A stretch of 32,027 nt of DNA from Rhodopirellula sp. (GTDB lineage Bacteria; Planctomycetota; Planctomycetia; Planctomycetales; Planctomycetaceae), in assembly GCA_013203845.1 (NCBI GenBank), contig JABMPE010000716.1, positions 1-32,027 on the forward strand. Direction: 5' to 3'. The notes under the pieces were generated by a model that saw only the letters and a program-made list of their open reading frames with translations, was not told where the DNA came from and made no database searches. Shown piece by piece: positions 1 through 7,390 of this stretch (the stretch's first letter is position 1; each line of letters starts with the position of its first letter). A program made the translations under genes and the position numbers.

Positions 1-372
1 CCGCCTGCGCGGGAATGACGTTGTTCTGGTTTCCGGCCTTGAGCCGCTTTGCAGAGTCCCGTTTCTTTTGGTATGTGTACATCGTGGCACTGTCTTCGCG
101 GGTGAGCGTAGACAGTCGACAGTCGGCGTCGGTAGACACTGTTGGTGAAACCGGATGTACTCTGGCGTGACTCATTAAGTCGTTTCATAAAAGCGTGTTG
201 CGAGGACGGCTACGGATTTCATCGCTCCACTTGAAGTCCCTTTCAAGATGCGTCGAATGCGTGATATACATTTACCGTGCCTGAATGGGTAATTTGGGTA
301 CGTTTGTCGCGATTTATTCACACAGCAGCGGAAAGCAGTCGTCAGACCGTCGCTGAGGACTCGTCCGGAAAC

Positions 373-475
373 AAATTCCCGATATTCCAGCCACGTCACT
401 CCCTCGCGCACCGGAAACCAGAATGTGAGGGAGAACCGGTTTTTCTGCCCACGCTTTAGCGAGGGCAGGGCTCTA
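373..475. repeat. Degenerate copy of dispersed hairpin repeat
   Basis: Positions 373-398 are an exact reverse complement of 1818-1843 (26 bp), which includes the conserved arm ATTCCCGATATTCCAGCC. The following bases carry short inverted arms: CTCCCTC at 399-405 with GAGGGAG at about 427-433, then CTGCCC with GGGCAG near 446-468. This looks like a decayed member of the same family as the element at 1756-1843. Confidence 0.6.
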
Positions 476-665
476 CGCGGGAATCAGGACTCTGCACGTG
501 AATGACGAAAATCGACGTTCTCATCGCATTCGGGAAGTCGTCTATTTCGGTGAGACAGGATTTATGGGTAAGCTACGCACTGTCGGTCGAGCCGTGCTCG
601 GTCGATGGCTGCGGAAGGTTTCTTCCGGACGTCCACTGAAACAACGCGCCACGTCTCTGAAGTTT

Positions 666-692
666 GTCATTCCCGCGAAGGCGGGAAACCAG
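666..692. repeat. GTCATTCCCGCG-type dispersed repeat
   Basis: The segment contains GTCATTCCCGCG followed by AAGGCGGGAAACCAG. CCCGC pairs with GCGGG to form a small hairpin. It shares the motif with 1-19 and with both arms of the element at 1756-1821. It lies just upstream of the four-copy tandem array. Confidence 0.7.
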
Positions 693-708
693 AGACTGGC
701 GGAATGGC

Positions 709-836
709 TGGGTGCCCGCCTCCGCGGGCATGACTGGTAGATGGGTGCCCGCCTCCGCGGGCATGACTGATTGCTGGGTGCCCGCCTCCGCGGGCATGAC
801 TGATTAGATGGGTGCCCGCCTCCGCGGGCATGACTG
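709..836. repeat. Four-copy tandem hairpin repeat array
   Basis: Four identical 28-bp copies lie at 709-736, 742-769, 775-802 and 809-836, separated by 5-6 bp, giving periods of 33, 33 and 34 bp. Each copy contains CCCGC-CTCC-GCGGG, a hairpin with a 5-bp stem and 4-nt loop, followed by CATGACTG. The spacers differ slightly (GTAGA, ATTGC, ATTAGA). It ends 53 bp upstream of the start of the coiled-coil membrane protein gene. The uniform short spacing and hairpin unit argue against a CRISPR array. Confidence 0.85.
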
Positions 837-889
837 ATAGAATTGAAAACGAATCCGCGAGCTTGAACTCTCACACAGGAGAACACGAA

Positions 890-1621
890 ATGAAAACGCG
901 AACCCGAGTGTTGCTGGTACTGGTTGTCGTCGTCGCTGTCGGCTTCTGGTACACCGTCAGCAGCCGTTCCGCCGCTGCTGACGCCGCCCTGACTCGTCAG
1001 CATGAAGAAACTCAGAAACTGATTAACGCCGAAAACCAGCGACACGCCGCTCAGTTGAAGAATCTTGATGCGACGCGGAAGACGCTCAAAGATGCCGGTG
1101 CCAGCACACAACTGGTCGACGCGCTGACCAGGTCAGAAGACGACGTCCACCAGGCTCGCATCGACGGACTGCACCACCGGCTGGACCTGTACGCTTCCAA
1201 TCTGCAGCGATCTCTACTGAGCGAACTTCGCGACATGAGTCGCGCCATCGGCAGCCTGAACCAGAGCTACGAGATCCCACCGGTTCAACTGAAAAATGGC
1301 AAAGGAGAAACGACTGCGTTCACCGGGGGCTCAAAGTTCATTGACTACGAAGACCCGATCGATCGTCAGATCGACCATCGGGACCATCAGATCGATGACG
1401 AGGACGGTAGAGAAGCAGCCGCTCAGCCATCGGTGAAAGCAGACACCAGGGGCCAGGGCGAAGTCCCAGTTGCGGCCGATGCCAAAGAACCCGCTCAGCC
1501 CAACAATAAAGACGGCCTGCTGGGTGAAGTACCACTGGCGGTCGGTGCCAAAGAGCCCGCTCAACCCAACAGCAAGGACGGCCTGGTGGGTGAAGTCCCT
1601 GTTGAAGCGACCGCGAAATAG
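890..1621 (+). CDS. Membrane-anchored coiled-coil protein with C-terminal repeats
   Basis: I do not recognise a family for this 243-residue protein. The start at 890 is chosen because ACAGGAG (875-881) precedes it and because the protein then begins MKTRTRVLLVLVVVVAVGF, a basic end followed by one membrane helix (about residues 6-24). An upstream in-frame start at 812 would only translate repeat DNA. Residues about 30-110 are rich in Gln, Glu, Lys and Ala and look like a coiled coil (AALTRQHEETQKLINAENQR). A linker rich in Asp, Arg and His follows (IDRQIDHRDHQIDDED). The C-terminus has 2.5 copies of a 22-residue repeat of the form GEVPxxxxAKEPAQPN plus xKDGLx. It is probably anchored in the inner membrane with its body outside the cytoplasm. 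A structural or tethering role is only a guess. Confidence 0.7.
   Translation: MKTRTRVLLVLVVVVAVGFWYTVSSRSAAADAALTRQHEETQKLINAENQRHAAQLKNLDATRKTLKDAGASTQLVDALTRSEDDVHQARIDGLHHRLDLYASNLQRSLLSELRDMSRAIGSLNQSYEIPPVQLKNGKGETTAFTGGSKFIDYEDPIDRQIDHRDHQIDDEDGREAAAQPSVKADTRGQGEVPVAADAKEPAQPNNKDGLLGEVPLAVGAKEPAQPNSKDGLVGEVPVEATAK
1454..1618 (+). repeat. 66-bp in-frame tandem repeat, about 2.5 copies
   Basis: The repeat encodes GEVP-x4-AKEPAQPN-x-KDGLx twice and then a partial GEVP-x4-AK. The copies differ by scattered substitutions, several of them silent. They are therefore not a very recent duplication and the protein sequence appears to be kept. Boundaries are approximate. Confidence 0.65.
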
Positions 1622-1663
1622 CTTCTGTTTCCTGGCCACTCAAACGCAGCCCTGTGTCAAAAA

Positions 1664-1725
1664 GAGCCGCAGATGGTCGCAGATGACTCATTGAATCTGC
1701 GTTTATCGGCGCCCATCTGCGGCTC
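1664..1725. repeat. Nested inverted repeat
   Basis: An exact 13-bp inverted repeat joins GAGCCGCAGATGG (1664-1676) with its complement at 1713-1725. A second inner pair, GCAGAT (1679-1684) and ATCTGC (1695-1700), nests inside. It lies 42 bp after the stop of the plus-strand gene. There is no T-run after the stem, so I call it a dispersed palindromic repeat rather than a classic terminator. Confidence 0.65.
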
Positions 1726-1755
1726 CATTTCTTGGAGTGGAGATTAGCGATGTCT

Positions 1756-1843
1756 GTCATTCCCGCGCAGGCGAAACCAGAACGCCAGGAGAAACTGGTT
1801 TCCCGCCTGCGCGGGAATGACGTGGCTGGAATATCGGGAATTT
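1756..1843. repeat. Hairpin-forming dispersed element
   Basis: The left arm GTCATTCCCGCGCAGGCG plus AAACCAG (1756-1780) and the right arm CTGGTTT plus CCCGCCTGCGCGGGAATGAC (1795-1821) form a long near-perfect inverted repeat with a short loop. The right side continues to 1843 with the 26-bp stretch also found inverted at 373-398. Similar sequences flank it: ATTTCTTGGAGTGGA (1727-1741) and TTTCTTTGAGTGGA (1841-1854). It lies between convergent genes and resembles a REP/MITE-type element. Confidence 0.75.
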
Positions 1844-1877
1844 CTTTGAGTGGACTCTTAGCTTCCGGATTCGCGAC

Positions 1878-2087
1878 TCAGCCGACTTTGACAAGTTCGG
1901 CATCTTCGCTTTCCACAGTCTCCTCGATCCCATCGTCCTGTGCTTCAGTGAGAGTCGCGGCACGGCGTTTCTGCTCGCGGCGTTTTTTCGCAATCAGGTG
2001 CGTGACGATCAGAATGACGGTCGACACAACGACGAACTGACCAACCCAGGCCATGAAGCTTGTGATGAAGGCGGTTGTGCTGTTCAT
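1878..2087 (-). CDS. Small single-pass membrane protein at the end of the pilin cluster
   Basis: This is a 69-residue protein with one membrane helix (about residues 14-33, GQFVVVSTVILIVTHLIA). A strongly basic stretch follows (KKRREQKRR), then an acidic tail (EAQDDGIEETVESEDAE). The charge pattern suggests the N-terminus faces out and the tail is in the cytoplasm. The start is supported by GGAG eight bases before the ATG. It is the last gene of the minus-strand pilin cluster, 39 bp after a TadE-like gene, so it may be an accessory factor of that system. I recognise no family. Confidence 0.6.
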   Translation of the reverse strand: MNSTTAFITSFMAWVGQFVVVSTVILIVTHLIAKKRREQKRRAATLTEAQDDGIEETVESEDAELVKVG

Positions 2088-2126
2088 GGCTACTGCTCCG
2101 AGTGGCTACCTCGTCGACTGCTGCCG

Positions 2127-2738
2127 TTACTCAAGTAACGCCCGTGACGTCGTCTCGAAATGATAAGTGGCCAGCGAAAACCCGACCGACGACAGCCAGT
2201 CAGGAACGGGATTGCCGACACCAGTCGGGTTACTGGCATCGACCAGCGGATAGCACATCGTGACGACAATTTCGTTGGCGGCGGGGGCCGCTCCGGTCTG
2301 TGTGCAGGTGGCGGCCAGCGTCGCATCACCCCGCTCAGCCGTCACGCCTCCACGAACAATCCGCACATAGGCGTTCGGTTTGGTCAGGTCATCGGAGACT
2401 CCGTTCTGACGGATCTCGACGTTGATCACGCCCAGGTACTCGTCCATCAACAGAGCGATTCGATCCGCAATGTCGTCATTGCCTGTGGGATCAGTGTTGG
2501 CCGCCGCGTTGTTATCAAAGACAACGACCGCGTCGTGGTTGAAGGCCCCTTCACGAGCCCCCTGAACGGCAGCTGTTGTGGACGTGTCGACAGCAATCAT
2601 GGCGAACGAGAATTCGAAAATGGCCAGAAACGCAAAGAACAGAATGGGCATCGCGACCACGAACTCAAGAAACACCGCTCCCCGCCGCCGCCGCTGTCGG
2701 TCAGGTCGTATCTGTTGAATTCGAGATGTAGTTCTCAT
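2127..2738 (-). CDS. TadE-like pseudopilin
   Basis: This is a TadE-family protein of 203 residues. After a very basic leader (DRQRRRRG) comes a type III prepilin signal: G20 followed by AVFLE, with Glu at +5 and a hydrophobic helix at about residues 21-50. Prepilin peptidase would cut after G20. TadE-type pseudopilins are minor components of Flp/Tad pilus systems. The periplasmic part of about 150 residues has a Cys pair (CTQTG, TMCYP). An in-frame ATG at 2828 overlaps the stop of the upstream gene (TGATG), but I choose 2738 because GCGGAG precedes it and because the extra 30 residues do not fit a prepilin leader. Confidence 0.75.
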   Translation of the reverse strand: MRTTSRIQQIRPDRQRRRRGAVFLEFVVAMPILFFAFLAIFEFSFAMIAVDTSTTAAVQGAREGAFNHDAVVVFDNNAAANTDPTGNDDIADRIALLMDEYLGVINVEIRQNGVSDDLTKPNAYVRIVRGGVTAERGDATLAATCTQTGAAPAANEIVVTMCYPLVDASNPTGVGNPVPDWLSSVGFSLATYHFETTSRALLE

Positions 2739-2827
2739 GAGATGCTCCGCTTTCTCCGTCCAGATCAGCTCCCAAAAACAGGTCGCCTGCAACTTATCCG
2801 CTCGTGAGTGACGATGATCGGATCGCA

Positions 2828-3526
2828 TCAGTTCACTCTGACCAGCTGAGGATTATTGACTGTTGTTGCGCCGCCACCGGTACAGCGGGCTGTTGCGATC
2901 GATCGTCCGGAAATCGTGAATGGCCCCACAGGGAATCCAAAGAGGTTCTGGCAGATCGCGGTCACGGAAAGCGTCTGCTGAGCCAGAACTGCAAAATCTT
3001 CGTCTGGTGGGCCGACACGCCCGCAGCCGACCGACGCTGCCGTGTTGAATGTCGCCCCTCCAGCCGTTGAAAAACCACCGAGAATGATTTCCCCCGTCGT
3101 TGTGTTGGTGTTGTCGTAAGCCGTATTCGATGCGTCGTCGGTTTCGTTTCGATTCAGCGTGATGCCTGTGCCGGAGATTGTGTTGGCTCCCGCAGCTGCG
3201 ACAGCCGCACTGCGGGCCGCAGATGTTTTCACGAACTCGCCTGGTGCCACGTGACCGTCCGCTACAGAAAGATCAGCCCAGGTCTTGACGCCAGCCAGCG
3301 CCGCGGATTCCAGAGCGACTTCCAGCTTCACGCGCGCGTTCCAGATATGCCCCACTTCGACCATGACACACAGCATGATCAGGACCGCGGGCGCAGCGGC
3401 GATCAGCCACATGATGGCGATGCCGCTGCGGGCCGAACCGACCGCTCGCTGCAACTGCGAGGCGCGCAGGCGGTGCTGGCGATTGTCCGCAGACGCAGAG
3501 TTGGAGTTGTTCGGCAATCGCTGCAT
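2828..3526 (-). CDS. TadG-like pilus assembly protein
   Basis: The protein has 232 residues. A Gln/Arg-rich N-terminus is followed by RSGIAIMWLIAAAPAVLIML, a membrane helix at about residues 34-60, then VEVGHIWNARVKLEVALESAALAGV. This layout is typical of the TadE/TadG-like N-terminal region (putative Flp pilus-assembly family). The Glu at +5 of true pseudopilins is missing, which points to TadG rather than TadE. The rest is a Thr/Asn/Gly-rich extracytoplasmic domain of about 160 residues, much shorter than full TadG with its von Willebrand A domain. It sits between two tadE-like genes in the same orientation. The start lacks a clear ribosome site. Confidence 0.65.
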   Translation of the reverse strand: MQRLPNNSNSASADNRQHRLRASQLQRAVGSARSGIAIMWLIAAAPAVLIMLCVMVEVGHIWNARVKLEVALESAALAGVKTWADLSVADGHVAPGEFVKTSAARSAAVAAAGANTISGTGITLNRNETDDASNTAYDNTNTTTGEIILGGFSTAGGATFNTAASVGCGRVGPPDEDFAVLAQQTLSVTAICQNLFGFPVGPFTISGRSIATARCTGGGATTVNNPQLVRVN

Positions 3527-3633
3527 GGTGAATTGCTGATTCCGTTACAGGAGGGAAATTCGACTTTGCTGAAATGTTACGGAAGAAAAACGAGAGAAGT
3601 TCTCGGGCTCTCAGTCGCGTAACAGGACTCGCT

Positions 3634-4197
3634 TTACGGGCAGTTTTCGTAGGGTAAGGTGATCGATTCGCTGATGACTTTTCCGGTCAGGTTGTAGCCA
3701 AAGGTCGACAGGAGGTTTGGAGCGGTGGTGGCTGCATCGACACAAACGGTCACGCGGACAGATCCCCCAGGAATCATTACCGTCGTTGGCAGTGCCGCTA
3801 CCGGAGCAGCGCATCCGGCGCACGCACCCGCCGACTTTGTTCCCGCCACCAGACCGCTGCAGTTTGGATTGTGCTCCAGAATGACCATGCAGGATGTCAT
3901 TCCAGCTGAACCCAGCACGTTGTCGACTGCAGCCTGAACCAGATCGATATTGTTCGCCGGAGCCGCACTGGCAAGGTTCGCCGTCGACAGTTCGGCGGCC
4001 ACTTTGGCCCCGGCACGGGCCGATGCCGTGATATGTTCGAGACTTGCCAGGATGACACCGAACTCGACACAGGCACTCAGCATGATGGCGATGATTGGAG
4101 TCACGACGATCAATTCCAGCGTCACAACTCCGCGCCGCATCTGCCTCGCGTTCGCGACGCGAGCTGGCACTGGCAAATTCGTTCGGCTCATGGCCAT
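3634..4197 (-). CDS. TadE-like pseudopilin
   Basis: This is a second TadE-type protein of 187 residues from the chosen start. Its prepilin motif is RRG23 followed by VVTLE, with Glu at +5 and a helix LIVVTPIIAIMLSACVEFGVIL. The rest is Ala-rich with six cysteines (including ACAGCAAP and VTVCVDA), so disulfides are likely. I choose the ATG at 4197 because CAGGAAA lies just before it. The longer GTG start at 4233 has no ribosome site. It is transcribed after the Flp pilin gene and before the TadG-like gene. Confidence 0.75.
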   Translation of the reverse strand: MAMSRTNLPVPARVANARQMRRGVVTLELIVVTPIIAIMLSACVEFGVILASLEHITASARAGAKVAAELSTANLASAAPANNIDLVQAAVDNVLGSAGMTSCMVILEHNPNCSGLVAGTKSAGACAGCAAPVAALPTTVMIPGGSVRVTVCVDAATTAPNLLSTFGYNLTGKVISESITLPYENCP

Positions 4198-4563
4198 CGT
4201 TACGAGTTTCCTGATTCGTTCTGGCTTTGGCACCTAAGGAGAGCGATCAGCCCCCAAATCCAGCAGGCAGCCTGCTGTGTGAGTGTCCTTACCTGCCAGG
4301 CGATCCGTCAGTCACACATGATGCCGACAGGCCTGGTGCAGAAGCCTCCAGGCTACCGTCAGGTCGCCTCAAGTACTGCCTTCCATCTGGTCGCTTCGAT
4401 CGAGGTCGGAAGATTATTGAATTGCCACCGTGAACGATGTGACGAATGCAGACCACCTGCCAATCGGAGACATCAGTCCTGTTGGCGATTTTCGAATTAG
4501 CGCTGGCGTTCCACTTCGGCCATGTTTGGTGGGCAAAGCCATGGTCCGCGGGCGGAACAGTTT
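4198..4563. other. Intergenic stretch between tadE-like and flp genes
   Basis: I see no gene here. A compact inverted repeat CAGCAGGC-A-GCCTGCTG lies at 4261-4277. It could act as an attenuator or transcript-end hairpin after the pilin gene, which would let the abundant pilin be made in excess over the minor pilins, but no T-run follows on the minus strand. Confidence 0.4.
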
Positions 4564-4776
4564 CTACGGGGTGATAGCCATGATCGCGGTCGCGAGATCA
4601 GTCAGTTCGTTGATCAGTGAGTTACGAACGGCCGCCAGCCCGACCAACGCACCGAGGCCGACAATCGTGATCAAAAGAATGTACTCGACTGTTACAGCAC
4701 CTGTACGCCGATGATTTGCTTTCTTGACACCACCGTCACCACTGGAAACCGGCGTTGTCGACTTTAGTTGACGCAT
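4564..4776 (-). CDS. Flp-family type IVb major pilin
   Basis: This small protein of 70 residues has the full Flp hallmark: RRTG26 then AVTVEY with Glu at +5 and Tyr at +6 after the cleavage site. A hydrophobic segment follows (ILLITIVGLGALVGLAAV) and a short tail (RNSLINELTDLATAI). The mature pilin would be about 44 residues, normal for Flp pilins. The first open codon is a TTG at 4791, but the ATG at 4776 has GGGGGTG in front at a suitable distance. It is the first gene of the minus-strand cluster. No pilus ATPase, TadB/C, secretin or prepilin peptidase is encoded in the window. Confidence 0.85.
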   Translation of the reverse strand: MRQLKSTTPVSSGDGGVKKANHRRTGAVTVEYILLITIVGLGALVGLAAVRNSLINELTDLATAIMAITP

Positions 4777-5623
4777 GGGAAACACCCCCAACCTTTCAAA
4801 ATATGTGATCTAACCGCAAACCCATCTCAATAACGGTCGACAATTGCTGCCGCCATGCATCCGCAGAGACCTTCACAAAACACGCTACCAGAGCGGCTTT
4901 AAGTGTGAGATCCGGGGAACCAGGCGGCGGCCCGATGTTCTTTCGCTGGCTCCACCAGCCCACTTCCAGGAGATGTTCGACGAAAGGCAAACCCGTCAAC
5001 GGAACAGTGACCTCGTAAAATCCCCACTGGCTGCAGTTCAATAATTGTGCCAATGATGCAGGGGCACCGGATTATTCCGACCTTGCCCCTTGCGGCACGA
5101 CCGAAGAATGAGAGTGACACCAATGGCCAGCCTTCCGAACCTCAGGCCTGATTGCCAGCAGGCAGCGGCGACAATCTCTGCGTTGAAGATTGCCGGTAAA
5201 TCGCGAGAAAGCGTGGCTTCTGGAACTCTGTTGACCAATCGTGGCGTCACTGGCGAAACCGATGTCACGCGATCTCGTCGGGACATTTGACGAGATTCCA
5301 GGGGCCAGCCTGCGGCGTTAACGAGTCGCCCATTGGCGATGCCCAACGGTGAAAGAATTCAGCCATCGTGTCGCCCATCGTGGACACCCTGCATCCACAT
5401 GTCTGCTAAAATGGACAATTTGGCAAAGATGTAGTTGACTTTTTCTAAATACGCAGTCAGTCTCTCGTCATCTTGAGTAGTTTGGGTTGAATGAGTCGGC
5501 ATCTGGGTCAGCTTTCGAGGACAGAAGTCAGTCGATTCAGAACGCTGCGAACGAGATGAAACTGAATATCAGCTGGTTCCTGCACTCGCCGCCAAACCGA
5601 TCATCAGAAGAGAAAGAAATTTG
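4777..5623. other. Gene-less 850-bp divergent region
   Basis: This stretch separates the minus-strand pilin cluster from the plus-strand sigma-54 activator and must hold promoters for both. I found no convincing gene. I found no good -24/-12 element for either direction and only weak -35/-10 pairs near 5420-5450. Promoter placement is therefore left open. Confidence 0.45.
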
Positions 5624-7027
5624 ATGGATCAGGATTTTGTACTGCTCGGGGCGGACTCTCCACGGCTGCTGGCACTTTCCCGACAGGTCGAAAACTTGAC
5701 CAGTCAGTCGCCTGCCCGGTTCACGTCAGTCAGTTCAGCCAGAGCCGCTTTGGCTGGTGGTATGGTCGACACCCTGATTCTCGACCTCGACTCGCTGCAG
5801 TCACAGACGCCCGTGATCGAATTGCGTCTGTTTCTGGAGTGCATTCGGACGCAAGGCACGGCGCGGCGTGTGTTGATGGTCTGCCGTTCGCCTGTTTCAT
5901 TCGAACTGGCGGACTTTTTCGAATTCATCCTGGCTTGCCGAATTCCGTGGGACGGGTCTGAGGACAGTTTCCGTCGAACGTTGCGGGAGCATACCTCGAT
6001 TGGGAACCTCGTCGAGATGGTCAGCTTCGAGAGCAATACCATCGAGGCAGGCGGCAATCGTTTTACCACACAGATGGTCGAGATGGTTCCGCTGCTGAAG
6101 CAGCTCAAACGCATCGCCGTCCACAATGCGGCTATCCTGTTGATTGGTGAAACAGGAACCGGCAAGAGCCATCTGGCCAGCATCGTTCATGCATTGTCAC
6201 CGCGATCTGAAGAGCGGTTCGTCAATACGGCCTGCGGAGCTTTGCCTCCCAGCCTGATCGAAAGTGAATTGTTTGGCCACACGCGAGGTGCCTTCACAGG
6301 TGCGGATCGCAACAAAATTGGACGCTTTGAAGTCGCGCAGGGCGGAACACTTCTGCTGGACGAGATCGATACGCTCGGACCAACCGAACAGGCGAAACTG
6401 TTGCGAGTCATCGAAACGGGTGAGTTCGAACCCGTTGGTTCCACGGAAACACGGCAGGCGGATGTCCGACTGATTGCGGCATCCAACGTCGACCTGCGGG
6501 AAATGGTCGATCGAAACGAATTTCGAGCGGACCTGTTCTATAGAATGAGTGTGCTGGAGTTCCATCTGCTGCCACTACGGGAGCGATCGCTGGATATCCT
6601 GCCTCTGGCGTCTGGTTTCATTGCTCAGGCTGCAACCGAGCGGCACGTGCCGATCAAGAGCGTTGACATCGAATTTCTGAACCGACTCAAAGAGTACAGC
6701 TGGCCGGGGAATGTCAGAGAACTGCGAAATCAGATGAACCGTGCGGTGATGCTGTCGCATGACGGTTTACTTTCGGTGGACACGCTTTCTCCTACGACGC
6801 AGAGCACGGTGGCTCGTGCCAGTTCAAACCCCCGAACAGAACCGCGAGAACGCTGGCAGCTGGGCAAGCATATGTTCGAGTCGGAGCGACAATTGCTGCA
6901 ATCCGCTCTGGAAGCTCACAACAACAATCGCAGCGCAACGGCCAAGGCCCTGGGTGTCAGCCGTGCCGGTCTCTACAAGAAAATGAGCCGTCTGGGCATT
7001 TCTTCGGCTTCCGTCGCCGGCGATTGA
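5624..7027 (+). CDS. Sigma-54-dependent transcriptional activator (NtrC family)
   Basis: This 467-residue bacterial enhancer-binding protein activates RNA polymerase carrying sigma-54. Residues 1-125 look like a degenerate receiver: TLILDLDSL could be the beta-3 strand with the Asp, but the acidic pocket and conserved Lys are not evident. The AAA+ domain spans about 145-385, with Walker A GETGTGKS (175-182), the sigma-54 contact loop GAFTGA (222-227), Walker B TLLLDEID (242-249), the arginine region FRADLFYRM (300-308) and WPGNVREL (360-367). A Fis-type HTH follows at about 425-460 (NNNRSATAKALGVSRAGLYKKM). The ATG at 5624 is preferred over the TTG at 5621. No sensor kinase is adjacent. It converges on the Ehr genes, whose upstream region holds a -24/-12 element, so it is the natural candidate regulator. 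Confidence 0.93.
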   Translation: MDQDFVLLGADSPRLLALSRQVENLTSQSPARFTSVSSARAALAGGMVDTLILDLDSLQSQTPVIELRLFLECIRTQGTARRVLMVCRSPVSFELADFFEFILACRIPWDGSEDSFRRTLREHTSIGNLVEMVSFESNTIEAGGNRFTTQMVEMVPLLKQLKRIAVHNAAILLIGETGTGKSHLASIVHALSPRSEERFVNTACGALPPSLIESELFGHTRGAFTGADRNKIGRFEVAQGGTLLLDEIDTLGPTEQAKLLRVIETGEFEPVGSTETRQADVRLIAASNVDLREMVDRNEFRADLFYRMSVLEFHLLPLRERSLDILPLASGFIAQAATERHVPIKSVDIEFLNRLKEYSWPGNVRELRNQMNRAVMLSHDGLLSVDTLSPTTQSTVARASSNPRTEPRERWQLGKHMFESERQLLQSALEAHNNNRSATAKALGVSRAGLYKKMSRLGISSASVAGD

Positions 7028-7390
7028 TCACGGCAAATGGTCACGACGAATTCGTCGACGTTTGGGTGTCGCGGCTCCGGATGACATCAATCGTGGGTCG
7101 TTTCGTGAGAAGTCGGACGACGGGTCCACGTCGTCGTATGGGGCGGAGTTCGTCGTCAGTACCGGCTCGGTGGCTTTGTCGCAGCATGTTGCGTCTTTTG
7201 GATGCGGCGTCGTGTCTTCTCCCGAGGCGTTGCCGAGTTGGATACCCGTCGTTCTACGGCGAGTGATCTACGCGATGCTGGCGGCGGAATGTTCGGTTGC
7301 CGGCATCATGCTGATGGTCGCCGTGGCGAAGTCGGCAGTGCCGTTTCGACCGACGATGATTACTGAAGTGCCATGCAGAACCGTGCTGCC
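7028..7390. other. Convergent intergenic region
   Basis: This lies between the ends of the activator gene (plus) and the ferredoxin-HyfI gene (minus). I see no gene. Small palindromes occur: CGACGAATTCGTCG at 7044-7057 and ACGACG/CGTCGT at about 7117-7134. Either could help end transcription, but neither has a T-run. Confidence 0.4.

Larger units (their letters stand above)
1..889. other. Gene-poor, repeat-rich left end
   Basis: I see no convincing protein gene here. The open frames that exist run through the hairpin repeats and give the Arg/Pro-rich translations typical of such repeats. The stretch holds the end of a GTCATTCCCGCG-type repeat at 1-19, a degenerate copy around 373-475, another copy at 666-692 and a four-copy tandem array at 709-836. 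A sigma-54-like motif (TGGCAC-N5-TCGC) lies at 85-99 on the plus strand, but no gene follows it closely, so I give it little weight. Confidence 0.6.

Noticed and set aside
709..836. Possible CRISPR array
   Set aside because: Spacers are only 5-6 bp and almost alike, and the unit is a GC hairpin of a dispersed repeat family. There are no cas genes in the window.
542..1111. A 189-residue minus-strand open frame through the tandem array
   Set aside because: Its translation is the repeated CPRRRAP pattern produced by the hairpin repeat, and it overlaps the start of the real plus-strand gene. There is no sign of a true protein.
5420..5450. A sigma-70-type promoter for the sigma-54 activator gene
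   Set aside because: TTGGCA and CTAAAT are 19 bp apart and both are weak matches, so I do not list it as a feature.
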